NCBI GenBank assembly: GCA_036521995.1
Contig: DATDGR010000171.1
Location: 1 to 9,419, forward strand
Reading direction: 5' to 3'
DNA from: Gp13-AA77 sp036521995
GTDB lineage: Bacteria > Acidobacteriota > Terriglobia > UBA7540
Length of the DNA: 9,419 bases
This document shows, in pieces, positions 4,589 to 9,419 of this stretch. Within the stretch, counting starts at the first letter, position 1. Every line of letters begins with the position of its first letter. The notes under the pieces were generated by a model, which saw only the letters and a program-made list of their open reading frames with translations, made no database searches and had not been told where the DNA came from. Both the position numbers and the translations under genes were made by a program.

Positions 4589-5977
4589 ATGAACCAGGCT
4601 CCGGGCCAGATCGGCGTGGCCGGACCCGCGTCCTCGCGGCTCCGGCGCGAGCTCGGACTCGTTCAGGCTACAGCCCTAGCCATCACCGACATGGTGGGGA
4701 TCGGCCCCTATATCACGATTCCGCTGCTGCTCGCCACTATGGCCGGAACCCAGGCCATGCTCGGTTGGTTGGTGGGGGCCGCGGTGGCATTCTCCGACGG
4801 GCTGGTGTGGGCCGAACTCGGCGCGGCTTTCCCCAAGGCCGGAGGGAGCTACAACTACCTGCGCGAAGCCTACGGGCCGTCGGGCGCGGGACGCTGGCTC
4901 TCATTCCTTATGGTCTGGCAGATCATGTTCTCTGCGCCCCTCTCGATCGCCAGCGGAAGCATCGGGTTCGCCAATTACTCGCACTTTCTCGTGCCCGCCA
5001 TGCCGGCCTGGGGCGAGCGCGTGCTGGCCGCTCTGTTCCCTCTGCTGCTGGTGGCGCTGCTCTACCGCCGCATCGGGGCCATCGGCAATTTTTCGGTGGT
5101 GCTCGCTGCCGGCGTTTTGATCGGTTGTCTCTGGATCATCACGTCGGGTCTGCCGCATTTCAGCGCCGGCCGGATCTTCGCGTTCTCACCGGGCGCGTTT
5201 CACCTGAGCTGGATCTTCTGGGCGGGCCTCGGCCACGCCACCCTCTACGCGCTCTACGATTACTTCGGCTACTACAACGTGTGCTACCTCGCCGAGGAGA
5301 TTCGCAATCCGGGGCGCGTAATTCCCCGCGCGATTCTCTTCTCCATCGCCACGGTCGGAATGCTCTACGTGCTCATGACGGCATCGTTTGTGAGTGTGAT
5401 TCCCTGGCCACGCCTTCTGGCGAGCAAGTTCGTCGCCTCGGAGTATACTCAAGTGCTGCAAGGCGCCGCCGCTGGCAAGGTGATGACGGCGCTGCTGCTC
5501 TGGATCGCCTTTTCGTCCGTCTTTTCGTTGCTGCTCGGCTACTCGCGCATTCCCTATGCCGCCGCCACGGATGGAAATTTCTTTCCAGTCTTCGCCCGCC
5601 TGCATCCCGACGAGCGCTTCCCTTACGTTTCGCTGATCATTCTGGGTTTGATTGCGTCTCTGTTTAGCCTGGGTAAGCTCAATGAGGTGATTGGGAGCCT
5701 GATCGCCACTCGTGTGCTCATCCAGTACCTGCCCCAGACGATCGGCTTCTTCCTCTTGCGTCGCCGCCACCCCGATCTCGAGAGGCCGTTCCGAATGTGG
5801 TTCTATCCTGTCCCGGGCGTGATCTCCGTGGCTGGCTGGATTTATGTGCTGGTCACCGCCGCCCCGAAGTCTCTCGTCTTCGCCGCGGCCGTGCTGGTGG
5901 TGGGGAGCTCGGCATACTTCCTGCGGGCCAGAAGCAGAGGCGAGTGGCCCTTCACGGTCGCGGGAGAGCGAATCTGA
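4589..5977 (+). CDS. APC-superfamily amino acid/polyamine permease
   Basis: This 462-residue integral membrane protein has about twelve hydrophobic segments and belongs to the amino acid-polyamine-organocation superfamily. The first segment contains GIGPYI (37-42), the unwound glycine-rich turn that binds substrate backbone in this fold. ELGAAFPKAGGSYNYLREAYG (76-96) matches the conserved segment after helix 2, and YLAEEIRNPGRVIPRAI matches the loop after helix 6. It probably imports or exchanges an amino acid or related amine with protons; the substrate is not readable. The frame is open back to 4451, but those 46 residues overlap the metallophosphoesterase and do not look like a permease, so I use the ATG at 4589. 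No Shine-Dalgarno is visible; the 13 bases between the genes are almost all pyrimidines. Confidence 0.92.
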   Translation: MNQAPGQIGVAGPASSRLRRELGLVQATALAITDMVGIGPYITIPLLLATMAGTQAMLGWLVGAAVAFSDGLVWAELGAAFPKAGGSYNYLREAYGPSGAGRWLSFLMVWQIMFSAPLSIASGSIGFANYSHFLVPAMPAWGERVLAALFPLLLVALLYRRIGAIGNFSVVLAAGVLIGCLWIITSGLPHFSAGRIFAFSPGAFHLSWIFWAGLGHATLYALYDYFGYYNVCYLAEEIRNPGRVIPRAILFSIATVGMLYVLMTASFVSVIPWPRLLASKFVASEYTQVLQGAAAGKVMTALLLWIAFSSVFSLLLGYSRIPYAAATDGNFFPVFARLHPDERFPYVSLIILGLIASLFSLGKLNEVIGSLIATRVLIQYLPQTIGFFLLRRRHPDLERPFRMWFYPVPGVISVAGWIYVLVTAAPKSLVFAAAVLVVGSSAYFLRARSRGEWPFTVAGERI

Positions 5978-6106
5978 AGACGTGCCGGCCTATTCTGGCA
6001 GTTACCGACCAGGCACCTGCTTCCCACCGGCCGGATTCTGTGCTGAACTGGATGGCTAGGGGCATTCAGCCCGAAAGCGACGTCGGCACCACAGAAAGGC
6101 AAAGGA
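5978..6106. other. Intergenic spacer after the permease
   Basis: No gene, clear terminator or promoter is seen. The sequence ends with AAAGG about 7 nt before the next ATG, a usable ribosome binding site for the small protein at 6107. Confidence 0.5.
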
Positions 6107-6424
6107 ATGGGTCTCCCGGAGGCATCCACGTTCGACATCGTCTGCCCCTGTTGTAACGCGCGACTCACCGTTGACGCAAGGCTGGGCCGCGTGATCGGGC
6201 ACGAGGCCGCGCCCAAGGGCAAGCGCGTGGCTGAAGGCCATCGACTCGAGCGGGCCGGGGCTCAGCTCGAAAAGCAGGCGGAGCGCCGGGAAGCTCACTT
6301 TCGCGAGAGCGCTGAAGAAGAGAAGATCAAGTCCCAACTGCTGGAGCGCAAGTTCGAAGAGGCGCTTAAGAAGACCCGAGACACACCGGTCAAGCCCGGG
6401 TTGCGGGACATCGACCTCGACTGA
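6107..6424 (+). CDS. Small CPCC-motif protein with charged coiled-coil C-terminus, function unknown
   Basis: I do not recognise a characterised function. The 105-residue protein begins with a short domain containing FDIVCPCCNARLTVD (9-23), in the style of a zinc-ribbon knuckle (CPCC), followed by RLGRVIGHE. Only one cysteine cluster is present, so a full four-cysteine zinc site would need a partner molecule or another ligand. Residues from about 45 to 95 are rich in Glu, Lys, Arg, Ala and Leu with no proline until near the end (EKQAERREAHF, SQLLERKFEEALKK), so a long helix or coiled coil is likely. The tail is PVKPGLRDIDLD. AAAGG sits about 7 nt before the ATG. It converges with the reverse-strand EVE-like gene, leaving 36 bases between them and no obvious terminator hairpin. 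The composition and ribosome site support a real gene. Confidence 0.7.
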   Translation: MGLPEASTFDIVCPCCNARLTVDARLGRVIGHEAAPKGKRVAEGHRLERAGAQLEKQAERREAHFRESAEEEKIKSQLLERKFEEALKKTRDTPVKPGLRDIDLD

Positions 6425-6460
6425 CCTTCAAAGACGATCCAAGGCCGCAGAATCCGTTCC

Positions 6461-7033
6461 TCAGGTAACAGTGCGCCTACGTGAACTGTCCCTTCCACGG
6501 TTCGTTGTCCTTTGAGGAAACGCAGTGCCTTCACGCGACGATCGTGATCCGAGAATGCGCTCGAGCTGCGATGCCTGCTCGGGGTTCTTTCGCAGGATAA
6601 TACGCCGCAGGCGGGCGAGTTCGTCCACGTCGATTTCCTGTATCGTGCCACGCCCGCGCGCCGGCGTGAAGGCCAGGATGTGATCGAGATCGGGGCGACG
6701 GCAGAGCGGGTTTCTTAAATGAATGGCCTCGCGCGGCGGGCAGAAGTCGAGCAGCGACCCCTGCCCACGGTCCCGACCGTCCGAGGCTGCGCACGCCACA
6801 CCCACCAGCAGTTTACGGTCCACCTCATAACACAGGAAAAGATCGCCGCGCTTCACTTCATCGCGCAGAAAGCGAAGGCTTGAGGCGCTGCGAATCCACC
6901 CCTGGTCGCCCAGAGGATAGACGCCCCGCGCCCGTGACCGGAAGTACCGCGCAAACTCCCAACCGCGGCGGGTGTTGATCTTGAAAACCCAGCAGTTCAT
7001 TCCTTCACCGAAAGACGGCTTCATTGACTCCAT
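6461..7033 (-). CDS. EVE/PUA-like domain protein, function unknown
   Basis: The first part resembles the EVE domain of the PUA-like superfamily: MNCWVFKINTRRGW at the start, then KRGDLFLCYEVDRKLLVGVA, the typical 'too toxic or too heavy to ignore' beta-barrel pattern of a GD turn followed by a strand ending in VGVA. Later PLCRRPDLDHIL and RGTIQEIDVDELARLRRIIL fit the closing strand and helix. EVE and related YTH domains bind modified bases in RNA or DNA, and stand-alone bacterial examples are mostly uncharacterised. The last 30 residues (from about 161) are Ser/Arg/Thr-rich and look disordered. The start is uncertain: ATGs at 7033, 7024 and 7000 are all in frame. The one at 7000 gives the usual EVE N-terminus and has GGTGAAGGA directly before it. 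It lies 39 nt downstream of serA on the same strand. Confidence 0.65.
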   Translation of the reverse strand: MESMKPSFGEGMNCWVFKINTRRGWEFARYFRSRARGVYPLGDQGWIRSASSLRFLRDEVKRGDLFLCYEVDRKLLVGVACAASDGRDRGQGSLLDFCPPREAIHLRNPLCRRPDLDHILAFTPARGRGTIQEIDVDELARLRRIILRKNPEQASQLERILGSRSSREGTAFPQRTTNRGRDSSRRRTVT

Positions 7034-7072
7034 GAATCCGTGAGTCCATGGATCAATTCCGGCTTCGCGCCA

Positions 7073-8680
7073 TTACCCGAGCTCCACCAGTTGAGCTCTT
7101 TGGATCGCCGGGATGCTCCGGAGCTCGCCGAGCACCTCAGGCGGGACGTGATGATCGACGCTCACCAGTCCGATAGCTTCGCTTAGCGTGGGATTGCGGC
7201 CGAGCGCAAAGTTGGCGATGTTGATCTGGCGTTCACCGAGGAGCGTGCCCACGCGCCCGATGACGCCGGGCACGTCTTGATTCTGGATAAAAAGAATCAC
7301 GCCTCCGAGCGGAGCTTCCACGTCGATGTCGTTGATTCCGAGGATACGCAGCGAGCCCCGCGGCCCCACAGTGCCGAGCACGGAAGCCACTTCCGAACCG
7401 CTGCGCAACGCCAGGCCAAGCGAATTGGTCAAGTTAACGCGCCGCGCGCTGCGCACCTCCACCACCTCGAGGCCGATGTGCTGCGCCAGACTGCCGGCAT
7501 TCACAAGATTGACTTCCTCTTCGGAGAGGGTCTGATCCAGCATCCCCTTGAGGACCGCGTTTTTCACCAGGTGCGTATTGAGCTCCGCCAGGCCGCCATC
7601 GTAACTGATGCGGATTTCCGAGAGCGGACGGCCGCCGATCTGGCCCAGAAATGCGCCCAGCTTTTCGCCGAGTTCCAGATAAGGCTCGAGCCTTCGGTAC
7701 TCTTCCGCGGAAAGGGCGGGCAGGTTCACAGCATTCCGGACGACGCCCTCGGACAGATAGTCGCGCACCTGCTCGGCGATGCGGATGCCGACGATCTCCT
7801 GCGCTTCCTCGGTGGATCCCGCAATGTGCGGCGTGGCGACCACGTTCGGGTGCGCGACCAGGCGTGAGTCCTTCGGCGGCTCGATCTCGAACACGTCCAG
7901 CCCCGCGCCCTCCACCCGGCCTTCCTCGAGGGCAGCCAGCAGAGCGGCGTCATCCACCAGCTCCCCTCGGGCACAGTTGATGATTCGAAGTCCCGGCTTG
8001 GCCAGCGCCAGGGTGCGAGCGTTTACCAGGTGGCGGCTCTCCGGCGTCGCCGAAGCGTGCAGGCTGATGAAGTCGCTGGTGCCGAAGAGCTCTTCGAGTG
8101 AAACCAGCTTTACATTGAGATCGCTGGCGAGGCGCGGCGAGATGTGAGGGTCGTACGCCACCACGGACATCCCGAAGGCCTGAGCCAGGCGGGCCACCTC
8201 CGCCCCGATCCGGCCGAATCCGACCAGGCCGAGCGCCTTGCCGCGAAGCTCATGGCCCAGGAACGCCTTTTTCTCCCAGCGCTGCTGCTTCAGGGAGGCA
8301 TCAGCCTGCGGGATTCGCCGCGCCAGAGCAAGCATCAGTGCCACGCTGTGCTCGGCCACGCTCATGGCGTTGCCGCCCGGTGTATTCATGACCACCACGC
8401 CTTTGCGCGTGGCGGCATCGAGGTCCACGTTATCCACGCCCACCCCGGCGCGCCCGATCACGCGCAGGCGGCGGGCATGCTCCAGCAATTCCGCCGTCAC
8501 CTTGGTTGCGCTGCGCACCACCAGGGCTTCGGCGCTCTGCAGCTCCTCTACCAGCCGCTGCTTTCGCGCGGCGGCATCCATCTTTCCGGCGCGGCCGAGG
8601 TCAACGATCTGCCACGACGGCTCCGACCGGAGCAATTCGACGGCGCGTTCGGAAACATCATCAGCGATTAGGACTTTCAA
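7073..8680 (-). CDS. serA: D-3-phosphoglycerate dehydrogenase, long form
   Basis: SerA oxidises 3-phosphoglycerate to 3-phosphohydroxypyruvate with NAD, the first step of serine synthesis. At 535 residues this is the long type found in Mycobacterium, Bacillus and many others. The order is substrate-binding domain, NAD domain with GFGRIG (154-159) and acidic D177, the catalytic R239 (CARGE), E267 (EIEPP) and H285 (TPHIAGST), then an intervening allosteric-type domain (about 320-455) and a C-terminal ACT domain (about 460-535, with DVPGVIGRVGTLL and INIANFALGR). The ACT domain usually senses serine. The start is a TTG at 8680, supported by GGAGGA six bases upstream and the standard opening MKVLIADDV. 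An ATG seven bases before it is out of frame. It follows the class V aminotransferase on the same strand with a 94-nt spacer that contains a hairpin and heptamer repeats. Confidence 0.96.
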   Translation of the reverse strand: MKVLIADDVSERAVELLRSEPSWQIVDLGRAGKMDAAARKQRLVEELQSAEALVVRSATKVTAELLEHARRLRVIGRAGVGVDNVDLDAATRKGVVVMNTPGGNAMSVAEHSVALMLALARRIPQADASLKQQRWEKKAFLGHELRGKALGLVGFGRIGAEVARLAQAFGMSVVAYDPHISPRLASDLNVKLVSLEELFGTSDFISLHASATPESRHLVNARTLALAKPGLRIINCARGELVDDAALLAALEEGRVEGAGLDVFEIEPPKDSRLVAHPNVVATPHIAGSTEEAQEIVGIRIAEQVRDYLSEGVVRNAVNLPALSAEEYRRLEPYLELGEKLGAFLGQIGGRPLSEIRISYDGGLAELNTHLVKNAVLKGMLDQTLSEEEVNLVNAGSLAQHIGLEVVEVRSARRVNLTNSLGLALRSGSEVASVLGTVGPRGSLRILGINDIDVEAPLGGVILFIQNQDVPGVIGRVGTLLGERQINIANFALGRNPTLSEAIGLVSVDHHVPPEVLGELRSIPAIQRAQLVELG

Positions 8681-8686
8681 CGTTCA

Positions 8687-8692
8687 TCCTCC
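8687..8692 (-). promoter_or_regulatory. Ribosome binding site that fixes the serA TTG start
   Basis: On the reverse strand GGAGGA is followed by six bases and then TTG at 8680. It is one of only two strong Shine-Dalgarno sequences in the window. The intervening ATG (8687-8685) is out of frame with serA. Confidence 0.8.
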
Positions 8693-8706
8693 AATCCGAT
8701 CTCGAA

Positions 8707-8758
8707 AGCAGGGAGCACCCAGTAGCGATTCGAAATCGCCTTACTCCTACTCCCTGCT
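8707..8758 (-). promoter_or_regulatory. Nested hairpin in the leader between aminotransferase and serA
   Basis: The outer arms AGCAGGGAG (8707-8715) and CTCCCTGCT (8750-8758) are exact 9-bp complements. Inside them GCGATT (8725-8730) pairs with AATCGC (8734-8739) around a 3-nt loop, and AGTA (8721-8724) pairs with TACT (8742-8745) across a 2-nt bulge. The total is 19 base pairs in one imperfect stem. On the transcribed strand no T-run follows, so it is not an ordinary terminator. It ends about 15 nt before the serA ribosome site and could affect mRNA stability or expression of serA relative to the aminotransferase, or be a remnant of an inverted repeat element. Confidence 0.5.
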
Positions 8759-8777
8759 GCTCACTCCCGATTCCCTA
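8743..8777 (-). repeat. Heptamer array overlapping the aminotransferase stop codon
   Basis: Read on the reverse strand, five 7-bp units follow each other: TAGGGAA, TCGGGAG, TGAGCAG, CAGGGAG, TAGGAGT. They fit the same loose purine-rich pattern as the arrays near the vertex genes, with one off-pattern unit. The TAG of the first unit is the stop codon of the aminotransferase. Confidence 0.6.
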
Positions 8778-9419
8778 CGCTTTCGCTTCCAACGCTTGGC
8801 CCGTCTTCAAGTAAACTTCCTCTGCGGCCTTAACCCCCGCGCCCAGCTCCACTTTCTGGCCCAGCTTCACCAGCGCGATTTCGAGCGCCGTCACCACGGA
8901 AACGAGGTCGAGAAAATCGTAGTAGCCGAGGTGGGCGAGGCGAAAGATCTTGCCCTTCATTGTACCCTGGCCATTGGTGATAATGGCGCCAAAGCGGGAG
9001 CGCACGTCCTTAACGATCGCGCCGGAGTCCATGCCTTCCGGAGCGTTGATGGCCGTGACGGCGTTCGCCGGATTTGAAACCGCAAAGAGTTTCAGACCGA
9101 GCGCCTGAGCCGAGGCACGCGCAGCTTGAGCCAACAGTGCTGCGTTGGCAATCAGGTTCTCCCGTCCAACTTCGCGGATGTAATTGAGAGCGGTGTGGAG
9201 CGCCACCACGAGCGTAGTGGCAGGCGTGAAACTCGATTCGCCCTGCGCCAGGTTCTTGCGCTCCTTGGCGAAGTCGAAATAGTAGCGCGGCAGCTTTGCC
9301 TGACCGATCAGTTTCCAGGCCTTCTCGCTCACACTGGCGAAAGCCAGACCGGGCGGAACCATGGTGGCCTTCTGTGACCCGCCAATCACGATGTCGAGAC
9401 CCCATTCATCGGGGTGGAG
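8775..9419 (-). CDS. Class V aminotransferase, C-terminal part (alanine-glyoxylate/serine-pyruvate type)
   Basis: The frame stays open to the window edge, so the N-terminal part lies beyond base 9419; 214 residues are visible. The segment WGLDIVIGGSQKATMVPPGL holds the PLP-binding lysine in the GSQK motif of class V (fold type I) aminotransferases of the alanine-glyoxylate, serine-pyruvate and serine-glyoxylate group. The large-domain Arg/Tyr-rich region (KLPRYYFDF), the stretch GESSFTPATTLVVALHTAL and the small-domain end GKIFRLAHLGYYDFLDLVSVVTALE all fit that family. Placed directly upstream of serA on the same strand, it probably acts in serine metabolism, either making phosphoserine in place of SerC or exchanging amino groups with glyoxylate or pyruvate. 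Sequence alone does not settle which. The valine at 9389 (GTG) is internal, not the start. Confidence 0.9.
   Translation of the reverse strand, partial: LHPDEWGLDIVIGGSQKATMVPPGLAFASVSEKAWKLIGQAKLPRYYFDFAKERKNLAQGESSFTPATTLVVALHTALNYIREVGRENLIANAALLAQAARASAQALGLKLFAVSNPANAVTAINAPEGMDSGAIVKDVRSRFGAIITNGQGTMKGKIFRLAHLGYYDFLDLVSVVTALEIALVKLGQKVELGAGVKAAEEVYLKTGQALEAKA

Noticed and set aside
7024..7049. Short direct repeat (ATGGACTCA and ATGGAGTCA, 16 bp apart, reverse strand) at the start of the EVE-like gene
   Set aside because: It is only two 9-mers with one mismatch; it could be chance or a small duplication, and nothing else supports an operator.
7277..8671. Forward-strand open frames across serA
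   Set aside because: They are antisense to a full-length serA with intact catalytic motifs and show no domain of their own.
8707..8758. Intrinsic terminator for the aminotransferase
   Set aside because: The stem is convincing but no T-run follows on the transcribed strand, and serA begins shortly after.

Overview
The window is GC-rich bacterial DNA, mostly forward-strand genes followed by a reverse-strand block. No rRNA or tRNA is present to place it. The mix of an aldolase-type microcompartment locus, purine-rich heptamer repeats between genes and a GTCATnCTGAGCGAAGCG-type intergenic repeat suggests Acidobacteriota. That is an inference from recalled genome style, not proof.

Region 1 (about 175-2641, +) is part of a bacterial microcompartment (BMC) locus. 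It holds a class II (fuculose/rhamnulose-phosphate type) aldolase with a C-terminal linker and amphipathic helix that looks like an encapsulation peptide, one hexameric shell protein (BMC-H) and three different pentameric vertex proteins (BMC-P, EutN/CcmL family). The set resembles the sugar-phosphate aldolase BMCs known from Planctomycetes and Verrucomicrobia, where aldol cleavage yields DHAP and lactaldehyde and the aldehyde is processed inside the shell. The aldehyde dehydrogenase, phosphotransacylase and alcohol/lactate dehydrogenase expected of such an organelle are not in the window and may lie before base 1.

Region 2 (2710-6424, +) contains an inositol-monophosphatase-family phosphatase, a YkuE/YaeI-like metallophosphoesterase, an APC-superfamily permease and a small CPCC/coiled-coil protein. 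The phosphatase has its own candidate promoter, so it need not belong to the BMC transcript.

Region 3 (6461-9419, -) reads right to left: a class V aminotransferase (cut by the window edge), long-form D-3-phosphoglycerate dehydrogenase (serA) with a well-supported TTG start, and an EVE/PUA-like small protein. The first two fit serine synthesis or serine/glyoxylate metabolism.

The most unusual signal is a degenerate 7-bp tandem repeat (roughly YRGRRRN) at three places. It forms an inverted pair of arrays between the first two vertex genes, it is translated as three 7-residue repeats in the C-terminal tail of the second vertex protein, and it forms part of a nested hairpin between the aminotransferase and serA, where it overlaps the aminotransferase stop codon.
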